Shown: positions 28,018 through 41,800 of the stretch, one piece after another
Layout: each line of letters starts with the position of its first letter
Numbering within the stretch: the stretch's first letter is position 1
Origin: Chamaelirium japonicum
Taxonomy: Eukaryota; Streptophyta; Magnoliopsida; Liliales; Melanthiaceae
DNA: 64,000 bases
Assembly (NCBI GenBank): GCA_947650365.1
Contig: OX393550.1
Coordinates: 103,810,843 to 103,874,842 of the forward strand
Reading direction: 5' to 3'
The notes under the pieces: model-generated
Databases searched by the model: none
What the model was told of the DNA's origin: nothing
Seen by the model: only the letters and a program-made list of their open reading frames with translations
Made by a program: the position numbers and the translations under genes

Positions 28018-28766
28018 ATTATTAGGTAGTCCATCCTATGAAGAGACCCGAGGGGACGCTGTGCTTATAGCTCCCAAGAAACACTGCATCGCTCAAGGTA
28101 GACTCACATAACGATCGACATATTCACCCGGTTGAAATTCAGGCTCGCTCGGATAAAGTCATTAGGCGGGCAGCTCACAGAACATGTGTCAAATTCGCTC
28201 GGGCAAATTATGGGCGCCCTAGCAAAGTCAGAAAGGGCCGGCTGGCTAGGGTGTTTTTCAGGTTTAAGCATGGAGGTTTTAAAAGGGGGTATAAAAGTAT
28301 CCTCTAGGGTTTTGGTGAGGGAACCACAAGAGGTCTCTTGAGAGGGTGTGGTGTGCTACAAAGGGTAGGGTTTCTCACGGAGGAAGAGAAGACACTAGAT
28401 GGGGATCTTCTACAAAAGAGAGGATCGAATCAGAGACTACGTGAATATGAGTCTGCGGTGGATTTCTAGGGTTTTTGTTGGTTGAACTCTAAGGGAGAAT
28501 AGTTGTAGATCTTGTTGGAGCAAGTTCAAGGAGTCTTGTTGTACTTCTTTATTCTTGTCGCCATTGATAGTGAAGATTCCTCGATCGTTTGATCACAATG
28601 GTTTTTCCTGCAAGGATTTCCACATAATTGATTTTTTTCTTCTGTTAAGTATATCATGCACAAGTGTTATCGCATCATACTTGCACTATATTGTATCATT
28701 GTTTGTAGATAATGAATAAAAAAAAGCAATACAAAATAAGGTCATGAGTGTCCTTTATGAGAATAC
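28018..28766 (+). mobile_element. LTR-like fragment, copy B
   Basis: Counterpart of 20803-21590, with a better preserved TATA motif (GGGTATAAAAGTATCC at about 28287). It ends at the AATAC target site where the Tat element is inserted. Confidence 0.4.
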
Positions 28767-29523
28767 TGTGGGCATCGAAATTAGCCCACGGGTCGAACCC
28801 GATTTGTACACGAAAAATAGGCCCGCACCCAATGGTCTTCGGGTCGAACCCGATTCGCACATACAACTTGGGCCCGCACACAACGGCCCACATACGGAAA
28901 CCCGGCCCACACACAACGGCCCACATGCGCAACTCGGCCCATACACAACGGCCCGCATGCGAAATTGGGCCCGCACACAAATGGCCCGCATGCACACTCG
29001 GCCCGCATGCAAACTCAACCCGCGCGCCATGGCCCAACTCGAAGCAAACGGGTCCCACCGGACCCGTGACTCGAACACAAAGAGAGGGGCCCACCGGCCC
29101 CCCCTTCTTGAAAACCGTGCCCCCCTCCCCATGGGGAGGTGGGGCCGGCCATAAAGGAAAAGAAAAAGAAAAAAAAAAGAAAAAGAAAAAGAAAAGAAAA
29201 AGAAAAGAAAAAAAAAGAAATCAAAACCGCCTCGATGCGGGGGGAGGTGGCGTGGACGTCTACGCAGCCGTAGATCCGCGACGATCCCTCGATCCAACGG
29301 ACAAGATGACGTTGTGTCGCCATCCGATCCAAAAGTGCAACAAAAATAACAACTCGATCTTTAAAGATCGAGTCACATCTAGCCCATAACCACCCCAACT
29401 AAAAAGGAGGGGATCGGGTTTGTTTCCTTGGATAAAGGAACAATATCTTGATGGTTATGGGGGGAGATATCGGATGAAACAAAAAGATTTCAGATTTATC
29501 TCCCCCAACCGCTCCCCTTTGCC

Positions 29524-29531
29524 TATAAATA
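29524..29531 (+). promoter_or_regulatory. TATA box in Tat 5' LTR
   Basis: TATAAATA in GCCTATAAATAGAGGGG, the only strong core promoter match in the LTR. Transcription would start about 30 bp downstream, placing the 60-bp repeats in the transcribed leader. Confidence 0.7.
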
Positions 29532-29911
29532 GAGGGGGTGGGGGAAGGCACAAAGGGTCCGAAAGCCGAAGACGAAAGAGCTCCGCAAGAGAAGCTCCAA
29601 CGCTCGACGACCGAAGGCTTCACGAGGCACGGCAAGCACGTCCTACGGGAATCCTTGGCCCTTCAAGTCCTCATCAACGTGAAGACCTTGCACTCGAAGG
29701 TCAAAGCTTCGACTCCTCGCACGAAGAAGAAAGCGTGGAGAAGAAGACCCGGAGCCGTCATCACCCGATTGCTCCAACGATCTTCATCAGCTCCGAAGAC
29801 GCCATAAACAAAGGCCGGAGAAGAAGATCGAAGCGACAACACCCATCGTCTTCAATCAAGGCATCGACTCCTCGCACGAAGAAGAAAGCCGGGAGAAGAA
29901 GGCCTGAAGCC

Positions 29912-30171
29912 GGTGCTACCCCTGCCGTCTTCGTCAACGAAAGCCAACGCTACAACCGTCGCACGGAAGCCGGTGCTACCCCTGCCGTCTTCGTCAACAA
30001 AAGTCGACGCTACAACCGTCGCACGGAGATCGGTGCTACCCCCGCCGTCTTCGTCAACAAAAGTCGACGCTACAACCGTCGTACGGAGATCGGTGCTACC
30101 CCCGCCGTCTTCATCAACAAAAGTCGACGCTACAACCGTCGCACGAAGATTGGTGCTACCCCCACCGAAAA
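29912..30171 (+). repeat. 60-bp tandem repeat in Tat 5' LTR
   Basis: Units start at 29912, 29972, 30032, 30092 and 30152 (last one partial), each beginning GGTGCTACCCC and containing CGACGCTACAACCGTCG. The period is exactly 60 bp, so several frames stay open. Confidence 0.95.
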
Positions 30172-30862
30172 GCCAAGACCGACGCCACAACCGTCAAGGA
30201 AGCCGGAAGAATAAAGAAGCCTTGAAGAAGCATCGCCGTTCGAGAAGAAGATCGAGTCAAAGCCAAAGTTAAAGCCAACGCCAGAAGCCAAAGCAGATGC
30301 ACCGGTAAAGCTCGCGCTAAAGCAACGCACGTGCCAAAGCCAAGCAACTACGACGGTCACGAGCAAAGCACCGCACGTTCTAGCCGATACGACGCGAAGT
30401 CCGGAAGAACTAAAGCATTGCAAGTCTCTACCCGCCTACGTTCAAGCGCAAGCGCCAAAGCAAAGCAAACGCCAGAGCCACGCCAAAGCTAAAGCCAAAG
30501 CTGACGCCAAAAACACGATTGACGCCGCGAACCGACGATCAAGGACGCCGAGGTCGAGCAAGGATCGAGGAAGACACGAAGACCGAGGAACGAAGCCCAA
30601 AGCCTCCCTAGCCGAGAAAGCGCGAAGCACGGACGGGACAAAATCAATGGCAGAAACTCCTTAGCCTCTCAAGAAACCCTCACCCTGTAAAGACCTCTGT
30701 CCTGGGCAACCCCTTCAGAGCTCTCGCACGAATACCACGTGGAGACGCGGATCAAAGGGACCCTCTAGAGGATCTCTCCCACAATCTCCTGATCAAAAAT
30801 TTGTAATCTCGTGTGATCCGCAATAAAGACGACCCGAATCTTTTTCCGCGCTCACAGATTTC

Positions 30863-30880
30863 TGGCACGCCCGGTGGGAC
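30863..30880 (+). other. Primer-binding site of Tat element
   Basis: TGGCACGCCCGGTGGGAC begins six bases after the LTR end and starts with TGG, complementary to a tRNA CCA end. I do not assert which tRNA. Confidence 0.75.
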
Positions 30881-30928
30881 CTCCTCTCCTTTCATCCGTA
30901 CGTTTGAAGGAGTTGCTTCAAGTTCGCC

Positions 30929-33900
30929 ATGGCCGGAATGAATGATGATACGTTTGCTCCAACAAGCCTCTCACCTATCGCCGAGTCTCCACTACTCCAA
31001 CACGGTGATCCAGAAAACCCGAAGGATGTCATTCCCCCGGTAGTACACGTCTATACTCGGCGTACTCAAACTCTTGCGGACTTCTTCACGCCAGAAACTG
31101 CTGCTGAAGGTGCTCGCCAAATCACCAATGAGGCCTTGGTGCATGAAGAAACGAGCCTCAATCCTGGAACATCTGTCCAGAAATTTGGAGAGGACCAGCC
31201 CCAACCCCGAACCCGTTCGGGTTCTCCAGCGGACTTTGCACCTCCCTTGCCGGGGGCAAACATCCGTCATCAAGCAGAAGCAAGTCAGTGTAACTACGTC
31301 TCCGACGACGATGGCGAGGGTGCGGGCGTGCCACATCGAGACGTCCTGCGACATCATCCTCCGTCCGCTCTCCAGCTCTAAGTCATGCAAATGGGTGAAC
31401 ACATGGCTCAACTCACCCGACTAATGGAAGAGAAAGATCATCACATCAACACCTTGCTTCAGAGGCTGAGTGCCAGGGATATTGCAACATTCGGTCAACC
31501 TCCTGCTTCTCCAGTAGCTGCTCCAGCCCCGTCTCCAACTCCTGCTCTTGCAGAAGTCGGCCCGGCAACACTAGCAACTACTCCTGCACTTTCCTCGGCT
31601 CCCGTGCCGGTCTCAGTGGCCGCGCAACCTTCAGTGGCAGCAACGATGAATGCCCAGCAAATACAAGTACTAGTGGCTGACATGATGCGTTCCCACGGCA
31701 GCAGCCTACCTCCGATTACGGCGGCCTATTCAAAGCCTTACACCATAAGGATCCAACAGCTGCGCTTCCCTACCGGGTTCCAGCCACCAAAGTTCCAACA
31801 CTTTGACGGAAAGGGGAACCCAAGGCAACACATTGCCCACTTCGTCGAAACTTGCAACAACGCCGGCACATACGACGATGAGATGGTGAAGCAGTTCGTT
31901 CGCACACTCAAAGGTAATGCTTTTGACTGGTATGTTGATCTTCCTCCAGGATCCATTGACAGCTGGGATCAGATGGAGAGGGAATTCCTCAACCGCTTCT
32001 ACAGCACTCGGTGCATCGTTAGCATGACCGAGCTTACTACCATCAAGCAAAGGAAGGACGAATCAGTAATCGACTACATCGATCGATGGAGGAATCTCGC
32101 CCTGAATTCACGAGACCGTTTGTCGGAAGACTCGGCTATCGAGATATGCACCCAAGGCATGCACTGGGGCTTACTCTACATCCTCAAGGGGATCAAGCCT
32201 CGGTCCTTCGAAGAACTCGCAACTCGAGCCCACGACATGGAGCTCAGTTTAGCAAATCACGGGGACTCAAAGACCAAAGACTTCCTGAAGGTGGAAAAGA
32301 AAGGCAAACCGCCGGCACCCAAATCAAAGCAAGTTAACATCGCCGACATCGCCTCGGCCTCCAAGCCACTCAAAATCAGCGATAAGTCGGGTCAAGAAAA
32401 GGGAGCTGCCATACCACCGCCTCCACCCCAAAGACAGTCGAAAATGACTCTAGAAGAACTTGAGGCCAAGGAGTATCCCTTTCCAGACTCGGAAGTCTCC
32501 TCCATGTTCGATCAACTGCTACAAGAAAAGATGATCGAGCTTCCTCCTTCAAAAAGGCCTGAACAGATGCATCGTGTCAACGATCCACTCTTCTGCAAAT
32601 ACCATCGACTGGTTAGCCATCCTATTGAGAAATGTTTCATCTTCAAAGAAAAGATCATGGCGCTCGCAAAGCAAGGAAAAATTGAGATCGACTCCAGCGA
32701 CGTTGCAACAGCAAACATGACGTCCATCACCTTCGGTTCGTTTCAACCAGTACTCGTTGCTGCCCACCAGAGAAGGCCCAATTTGCGCATCAACCGCCAA
32801 AGACCAATTGCAAAGTTAGCCCCACGACGGAAAGTCTCAAGACGACAGCAGTACGCTCCTAAGCTCGCTGAGGAAGAAACGTCACTGCCCTGGGGGCAAA
32901 CGTCGTCTACGTCGACGTCTCTCTCAAGCAAAGCTATGTCCCAACAGAATCTCCAGACAAGGTACGAGCAAGGAGACCCGGAGGTCGGTCTGTTAGGCCA
33001 GCTCTCAGGTAAATTCGACTACTACGTCCTCTATTCCAGACCTTCGCCTGTCTCAATAGAAGAAATCAAGCCCACCGGCTGGGAGTCAGAAGGCGAACCA
33101 CCAAGGTCCCCAGAGGAGCAAGTCTCCCTGACCCATGAAGAACCTACAGCTGCCACTCCAGACCTTCACCTTGGTAATGAAGAATCCACTGATGAAGATG
33201 CATGGGTCATGTCGCCTCGCAGACGAAGGCCATGTATGCCAAGAAGTCGCAAGCTAGATCGGGTAACAAGAAAGCTTCCAGAACGAAGAACTTACAAAAA
33301 GAAAAGCAAAGCTCCAGGAAGGAAGGCGTTCAAAGTACCGCCAGCAGATCCTGATGATCTCCTGTAAAACCCTCCAGAACCGGCAACATTGCAAGAGTTC
33401 TTCCAAGATTACTTCCTCCCAGCTGATCAGCAGCACGAAGCCTCCTATTGCATGGTTGAGATCCACATGGCACCGGAAGAAGAAGATAGGATCAAGCCTT
33501 CTGAAGAAAGCAACACCGGCGACGAGGAGGATGATTCCAATAAAGACAGTACTGCTGCTTACGATGAGGCAATCCTGCACTTGCCACTCATAGAAGCACT
33601 ACACCTCCCAGAGAAAGCTCCCCTAGCAATGGCCGAGGCTTTGACAGACCCAGACAGCTACAAAAGAAAGATGAAAAACACCGAGAAGGACAAAACTATT
33701 GTCTCATGTAACGCAGCAATAACTTTCTCGGACGAAGATCTGCAGCTCGAAGCACGACTGCACAATCGACCTGTCTATGTCTTGGGATACATCAACGAGA
33801 AGCCGGTAAATCGAATCCTGTTGGACTGCGGCTCCGCCGTCAACATCATGCCTATCCAAACAATGCGCCAGCTCGGCATCACCACCGACCAGCTCTCGCA

Positions 33901-36900
33901 AAGCCAGCTGGTCATTCAAGGGTTCAACCAAGGAGGACAGTCCACCATAGGGATCATTCGTCTAAAACTCTCCATCAGTCAGCTTGACACCACGGTTCTT
34001 TTCCATGTCATTGACTGTCAAACATCATATCACCTTTTGCTAGGAAGACCATGGCTGCACGAAAACGGTATCGTAGTGTCTACCTGGCACCAATGCCTCA
34101 AGTACTACGAGGAAGGTCTGGAAAAGTGCATTGTTGCAAACGACAAGCCATTCAATGAGGCTGAAGCGCACCTCGCCGATGCTAAGTTTTACCAAGCAAA
34201 GGACCTTGTTGCAGAAGTCCTTCCAGCTAAAACTCCTCGAACTCAGAAAGCTAAAAGGATGGAGCAGGATGAAGCTCTGCCAACTCCAAATCCAGTACCA
34301 CCATCTAAGACGATACACGAAGTCAAAGAAGTGCTAGCGCCAAGACGAAGAATGCGCATCAGCTCCAAGCCAAGATCCATGAAGCATACTCCATTACCTG
34401 TCCAAGCTACGACAGTCTTACGCCTCACGCCTCAGTGGCTTCACAAAGATGAACCACCACCTTTTGCCTCGCCAAAAGGGATGGTCCAGCCGCTATCGGA
34501 AGCTAATGTCATCACTCTGCAAGAGATGACACTGCCACTACCCAGCCTGGGGCAAGCTTCAATATAGCCAAAACCCATCAATCCCTTCGAATCCAGCCAA
34601 CTCACATTCAAGCCAAAAGGAAGCTGGGGGCAAAATGCCGCCAAGCTGCTGTTCAAAGCTGGCTACGACAAAGACAGTGCTGCACATATGAGTACGCTCC
34701 TGCCAGCTCTAATACCACACGGGATGACTAAGACTCAAGCCCATTTACTCCAGGGCGGCGAGCAGATCCCACCAAATCGGCGAGGCATCGGCTCTCGTCA
34801 AACCCCGATGGTCATCAAGATAACAGGAGAGAAGACCTTCACCTCTAACTACATTGAGGTAAAGTTGGTAGATGAAGCAGAAGAGGGATCGTCAGCCTCC
34901 GATGCATGCTCCACCAATATCATTCATCCCGTTGCAAAGGGCGCCAAAAGAAGGCGATATCAAGCTCGGCGTCGGACCATACCTCAAAAGCAAAAGAAGA
35001 GCGTCAAAAACCAGGCAAGTCAAAATCCCATATCAGTATTCAATAGACTTGGGCCAATCAGACAAGCAAAGCGAAGGTCAGTATTCGACCGTTTGGGAAA
35101 GCCACCCACTGAGGTGAGAAAAATCATTCCCACCCACCCACCCATGTCATTGTTTCAAACTGCCGATGCTCCCGATATCATACTGGTCTCTCTTAATCAT
35201 ATCACAATTGCGGACTCCTCGGTCAATGACACTTCTACTTCGGACGACGAGTTGCCAGAAGCACCGCCCGTCCTCGAAGAAGGGGGGCACTCTACCGTCA
35301 ACGATCTGAAAGAAATCAACTTGGGGACACAGGAGGATCCTCGACCCACATTCGTAAGTGCACTCCTGACTCCCGAAGAGGAGGCCGCATACATCAAGCT
35401 ACTCCAAGAATATAGAGATGTCTTCGCATGGTCCTACAAGGAAATGCCGGGACTTGACCCCAAGATTGCAGTACACCAGATCGCTGTCAGACATGGAGCT
35501 AGCGCCATCAAGCAAGGACAAAGACGATACCGGCCGGAATTGGTACCGCAAATAGAAGGCGAAGTCAACAAGCTCATTGAAGCCGGCTTTATCCGAGAAG
35601 TTAAGTATCCAACGTGGATCTCCAGCGTGGTCCCAGTCAAGAAGAAAAACGGCCAAATCAGAGTATGCGTGGACTTCAGGGACTTAAACAATGCATTCCC
35701 CAAAGATGACTTCCCACTGCCAATCACAGAACTGATGGTGGATGCGACAACAGGCCATGAAGCATTAACCTTCATGGATGGATCCTCAGGCTACAACCAG
35801 ATCCGGATGGCACCTAAAGACGAAGAGCTTACGGCATTCCGCACGCCAAAAGGGATCTACTGCTACAAAGTCATGCCTTTCGGCTTGAAAAATGCAGGAG
35901 CCACTTACCAACGGGCCATGCAAAAAATTTTCGACGATATCCTTCATCAGAATGTGGAATGCTACGTCGACGACCTCGTGATAAAATCAAGACAAAAGTA
36001 CACACATCTTCAAGACCTCGAGCTAATCTTCAAGCGACTTCGAAGGTACCAGCTCCGCATGAACCCGCTTAAATGCGCATTTGGGGTCTCCTCGGGAAAG
36101 TTTCTCGGCTTTGTCGTACGCCATCGAGGCATCGAGATAGATCAATCCAAGATAGATGCTATTCTCAATATGCCAATCCCGAAAACCGTGCGAGACCTCC
36201 GAGGTCTCCAGGGCCATCTAGCATATATCAGAAGGTTTATCGCCAACTTAGCTGGAAAATGCAGGCCCTTCAGTCACCTCATAAAGAAAGGAGCAGCATT
36301 CAAGTGGGACGAAGCTTGTCAGGAAGCCCTTCAAAACATCAGGGATTACTTACTCAAGCCTCCGGTTCTGACAGCACCAGTTCAAGGGAAGCCATTGGTC
36401 CTTTACATCAGCGCCTAGGAGCAGTCCTTGGGGGCACTCCTGGCTCAAGACAACGAGCTAGGTAAGGAAACAGTATGCTACTATTTGAGCCGCACTCTCA
36501 TCGGCGCAGAGCTAAACTACTCCCCGATTGAGAAGGTCTGTCTGGCGCTCATCTTCGCTACAAAAAAGCTGCGACACTATATGTTAGCTCACGCCATCAG
36601 GCTCATCTCAAAAGCCGACCCGCTCAAATACATTATGTCAAGGTCAGTGCTCTCCGGACGTTTGGCCAAGTGGGCTTTACTCCTCCTCGAGTTCGATATC
36701 ACCTTCGTCCCTCGTAAAGCGGTCAAAGGTCAAGCTCTCGCGGACTTCCTGGCAGAATACCCCCTTCCAGCAGAATGGGAACTATCGGAAAATCTCCCAG
36801 ACGAAGGAGTATTCTGCATCGACATCGCCCCTTCTTGGAAAATGTTCTTCGACGGTGCAGCCAGGCAAGACGTAGCAGGAGCAGGAGTTATCTTCGTCAC

Positions 36901-38590
36901 GCCAAACGACGAAGTACTTCCCTTCTCATTTCTACTATCAGAACCATGCTCCAACAACAGGGCGGAATATCAAGCTTTGATCATTGGCCTCGAACTCGCC
37001 AATGATATGAAACTTCAAGGGCTCGAAATTTTTGGCGACTCTCAACTCGTCATTCAGCAAATATTGGGAGCATACGAAGTCAATAAAGAAGATCTCGTAC
37101 CATTACACCTGCGAGCTCTGAAACTCCTTAGTACGCTAAAAAATGCTTCAATCCAGCATGTCCCCAGAAACCTTAATCAGCAGGCTGATGCGCTCGCAAA
37201 TTTGGCGGCTACACTCCCGTTCCTAGAAAGAAGCCAACTCATCATCCCTATCTGTAAGAGGATGGTGATCACCGAGGAGGACCTCCCTATGGGAATCCTG
37301 GACCAAGTCAATGCAGTCCACGTTCTCATGACTGACGAGCTAGATTGGAGACAACCATTGATAGACTTTCTTGTCCACGGGAAGCTCCCGGAAGATCCAA
37401 AGCGTAAGGTCGACATTCGCCGGCGGTCTCTGAAATTCTTCCACTTCAACAACGAGTTGTACCGTCGAAGCTACGATGGTGCGCTCCTGAGGTGTCTTGC
37501 AAAAGAAGAAGCGGAAACATCACTAGAAGAAGTCCATGCCGGGATCTGTGGCTCACATCAGTCCGGTCCAAAGCTGTACTTCCGCATCAGGCGGATGGGG
37601 TACTACTGTCCCACTATGATCAAGGACTCCCTCGAGTTTGCAAAAAGATGCCACACTTGCCAGCTGCATGACGACTACATCCGTCAGCCTCCGGAACCTT
37701 TGCATCCAACCATCGCATCATGACCCTTCGATGGATGGGGACTCGATATTGTCGGTCCGCTACCCAAGTCATCCAAGCAGCATCTTTATATCCTGGCGGC
37801 AACAGATTACTTCTCCAAGTGGGCTGAGGCAGTACCATTGTGAGAAGTTACCAGGCACTCTGTCATCAACTTCATCCAGAACGACATCATCTTCCGGTAC
37901 GGCATCCCTCGCTATATCGTTACGGACAACGGGAAGCAATTCAAGAACGCCGCTGTCAGCCAATTTTGCGCCAAGTTCGATATCAAGCAAAGGTGTTCAA
38001 CCATGTACAACGCCTCTGCCAACGGCCTAGCTGAAGCTTTCAACAAAACACTCTGCAAACTTTTGGAGAAAGTCGTCTCAAAGTCAAAGAAAGACTGGCA
38101 TGAACGCATGGGTGAAGCGCTATGGGCATATCGCACCTCTTTTCGCACACCAACACAGGCGACTCCGTACTCGCTGGTATACGGAGTAGAAGCTGTCCTC
38201 CCACTTGAACTCTAGATCTCGTCACTCAGGATAGCCGTCCAGGAAGGCCTCGTCAACGGCGATAACGCTCAACTTCGCCTAGCAGAATTGGAAGCCCTGG
38301 ATGAAAAGCGCCTCGAAGCCCAGCAATGCCTGGAATGCTACCAAGCCAGGCTGACCCGAGCCTTCAACAAAAGGATTCGCCCTCGATCCTTCCAAAAAGG
38401 AGAATTGGTGCTCGCAGTCAAACGCCCCATCATCCTTTCACATCGAGGAGGAAAGAAGTTCGACGCCAAGTGGGATGGACCGCATGCTGTCAAAGAGGTC
38501 TACTCCAACGGCGCATATCTTCTCACCACGCCAGAAGGGCTCACACTCGGCCCCATCAATGGCAAGTACCTCAAAAGGTACTATGCCTAA
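30929..38590 (+). pseudogene. Tat gag-pol polyprotein with in-frame stops
   Basis: One uninterrupted reading frame of 2554 codons, with stops at 31379, 33365, 34565, 36416, 37721, 37841 and 38213 but no frameshift. Domains in order: N-terminal region; capsid-like gag (about 31735-32255); a Tat-type zinc motif CX2HX4HX4C (CKYHRLVSHPIEKC, about 32593-32634); aspartic protease with LLDCGSAVNI (33819); reverse transcriptase (about 35560-36140) with YVDD at 35962; RNase H (36380-36720); second RNase H with FFDGAARQD (36843) and FGDSQLVIQ (37030); integrase HHCC (HAGICGSH ... CHTCQ, 37530-37665); integrase catalytic core with D, D and E present (37740-38040); and a C-terminal WDGPHAV module (38475). 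One stop may be a natural gag/pol read-through site; seven indicate decay. The start is the ATG at 30929, 49 bp after the PBS. Confidence 0.93.
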
Positions 38591-38847
38591 AAGCAGGGCT
38601 ACATTCCTTGCAAAAAAAAAAAAAAAAGGGAACTACGTGTGACTTGATCCCTCTCAATAGGGTACGTAGGTAGCCTGTAAAGGTTCAGTCCAAACAAAAG
38701 AAAAACACAACCAAACTCTGCCATTCCAGAAGACAAGTCCAAAAAAAAAAATAGATGCATGATATTAAGTTATCACCAGATAAAGAAAAGCAGAACTACA
38801 AGTATGTTCAGCAGAAATGACAAGAAAGAAAAGGAAATGCGACATTG

Positions 38848-41800
38848 CTAGTAAAGCGAATTAAATTCTTTGAGACGTTGGAGCAGCTCGCCGCCAGTAA
38901 CCTCCATGCGCTGCAACTCTGAAGACCGAGAAGCTACCCGCTCCCGATGCGTCGCCAGCTCGATACGCTGCTTTGCCAGGTCTGCTCCAGAAGACTTCTC
39001 GATCATCTCAGCTTTCTCGAAAGATGCGCGAGCAGCCTCTAGCTTCTTCCACGCCCGAACAAGGCTCGCAGTGGCAAGTGCATGCTGCGCCTCCAGTCGA
39101 CGCTCTTCGTCCTTGGCCTTTGCTAGTATCAGGGGAAGGTCATCTTCCATCGAAGCCCGTTTCAAGCAATGAGCTTCACTATCCGCCAAGAGAACACGCA
39201 TCTGCGCCTCAAACAAAGAGCCATCTACCTGGAAGGCCGCCAGGTTCTTGCAAAACTCAGGCCCCTCAAGAACCCACCAGCTGCTCAAAGCATCAAAGCC
39301 CTCTTCCTGGAAGGGTGCGAGCGTCGTCTGGATATACTTCCGACAGCTCTCCAAAAGAAGCACAGAGAGAAGGTCTCGCGAACTGCACTTTCTCCTGTCG
39401 GCCTCTGAGTGCACAGGCAAGGTGGGCTCCGGTCCTGAAGGCTCAAGTGAAGGAACCGCCTCCTGGACCATCGCCGTGATAACAGTCAGCGGAACCACCG
39501 GAGCCAAAGGAGGAGACACAAGCAAACCTTCCGACAAAACGACTGCGGGAGTAGTCTCTGCCGGAGTACCGGACCTAACTAGAGGAGTCTGTTCTCTCCC
39601 TACACTGGAGACCTCATCCTCCTTCCCAAAGCCCAACTGCTCCACGTCAATATCATCCAGGTTGACAGCACTGCCGACAAAATCTGCTCCACACGCTCCC
39701 AAAAGCTCCAAGTTATCCCAGGGAATATCCAGCCCGCCACCTTCAATCAACGTTGCTCGGATGGGAGAGCACTCCTGCCCAACCCCCTTCGGGGCAGACT
39801 CGCAGTCCGGTCCAGCAGACCCTGCCAAAATGAGAGCTGAACAACTCAGCCAACGAAATAAGAGTACAAGCACAGAAATTCATAAAGAACTAGAAACAAG
39901 ATATACCTGCAGCATCCGATGAAGCTACCCCAGAAAGAGGGATTACCTCATCGGCAAAAAGCCCTGGCTCTCCCTCTCGAGCTGGCTCTGCCTCGCCAGC
40001 ACCAACCAAAGCTGCCTCACACAAGAGATCCAACTTTCTCCTCTTGGGAGAAGCACACCCACTCCAAGAAGCCTGAGTCTCAGGAAGACTCTGAACCTTG
40101 GAGGGCGGAGCCATCTCAACTTCTTGCACAGAAAGTGAAGCCTGGGAATTACTCTCTCGATGGCCACGAGATCTCTCCGATCGTCGCTCCTCGGACCAAA
40201 GACGGCGATCCTCTGACCCCGCCAAAGAGTCAAAAGAAAAGTCAGCCCGCTCGCTGCTAGCAAGAACGTCCAGCGGAAGGCTAGCCAGGAGGGGGAGCAC
40301 TGACACGTTGACCCAGCGGCGATACTCAGGAGTTGCAGCATCCTTTCCGCCCGACTTGATCCCCAGCGAGAAAATACACCCAGTAAATCTGTCATAAAGC
40401 GCTCCCCAGAGGCGATACGCTTCCTGCGGGGTGTAACGTGACTGCATACGCAAAGGAGTCCCAGGCGACTCCTAGCGAAAACCCTGTTGTCGAGCAAACC
40501 GGTGGGGAGAGTACCGTGCCACCTCCACTACATCCTCACGACGCCAAACGAGATACCCGGGCCTGCAACTCACCATGCTCCAGTACAAGTGCTCGGGCAT
40601 TTCCTCCACATCACATACCAAGGATCTTGTAGAAGGCGCAAGTGCATTCTCCGATACAAATTCAAAGTCAGACGGGCCCATACGTCTCAAACACTCTCGG
40701 GCACTAGGCTTCGGACGCTCCCACGCGTAATAAGCATTCATCATACCTCCTACACATGGAAGAAAGGGCACCGAGGTCGAAGGTCCACGCGCTGCAAAGA
40801 TCCCCTTCGGAAAGTGAAGCCCAATCCAGCCATAGAGGTAATGCAGGGGGCAAAAGGAGCTGGCTTTGCCTACTTCCCCTCTTGCATGACCCGCACTCGA
40901 TAAACTCCAATAGGTTCCACTAAGCCCTCCGTACAGCGAGCAGAGGATCGCCGGCGCCAGGTTAAGGAACTCTCCATTCACCATCCGAGCAGCTGCAAGG
41001 AAGGTCCCAGGGCGTATCACATCCCCTTCCCAGGGTAAAGCAAAGCGGCAAAGGAAAAGTACCAACCCCGCTGACCAGTAAGCAGCACGCCAGGCATCGC
41101 TGCATTCCTCAAGTCCCAAAACTTCCCAGGGACGTTGCGCCCCAGCCATGGAGCACCATTCTTTCTTCAGAGATTCAATCGGTCGCCGGAAAGTGCCAGG
41201 CGCCGATCTCTTTTACGATGCATACCTCCACATCGGGTGACTCGAAGGGGAAGCGTGATGATACTCTCCTTGAAACCAGAAGTCCACCCAATCCGAGTGG
41301 AGTACCCGGTCTGACCGCTCACGCGCCGCTATAATAGCATATGCCTTGAAAAGCAAAAGGCAGAAGCTAGGAGACTCGTCTGGGTCCGTCAAGACCTCCA
41401 GAGAAGGAACCTCCTCCTGATAGTAGCTCCGAACTTTTGGACACCCAGAGATGACGTGCACGTCACGAAGGGTGATCCCGATTTCGCCAGCTCCGGTCAA
41501 AAAGGTATTGGTCTCAGGGCACCACTGCTCACACAGAGCCCGGTACATACCGTCCGATTGGCTGTACTCCCAACAAGCCAGCTCCACAAACCTCGCCAGA
41601 CGCTCCATCCCTGGCACTGCCTCCAACGCGCCATACAGCTCTCTCATCCAGTCCCGAAAACCTCCCAGGTATGTGACATCTCCACGCGGTTGAATCTCCA
41701 CACCCCATCGCGTACGGCGGGAGCATATCTTCAAAGCAACAACAGGGACCGGAACCGACTCCTCGCCAGTATAGTGGAACGGCAACCCCAGGCTTGGCCG

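Larger units (their letters stand above)
28767..30856 (+). repeat. Tat 5' LTR
   Basis: 2090 bp with TG...CA ends. It contains an A-rich AAAAAG tract (29157-29220), the core promoter at 29524 and a 60-bp tandem repeat (29912-30171). The U5 end is CCGCGCTCACA. Confidence 0.93.

Noticed and set aside
28696..29398. Several overlapping frames at the LTR start with GP/CGP repeats
   Set aside because: They occur identically in both LTRs, overlap on both strands and reflect GGCCCGCA-type short repeats.
29420..30214. 264-codon open frame in the Tat LTR with a 20-residue repeat
   Set aside because: The 60-bp period keeps several frames open on both strands; no start context, and the frame ends within the LTR. 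The same holds at 43974-44863.
38870..40260. Plus-strand frames within the Tat antisense region
   Set aside because: They are opposite-strand shadows of the 982-codon antisense frame, which alone has domain-like content and a proper intron.
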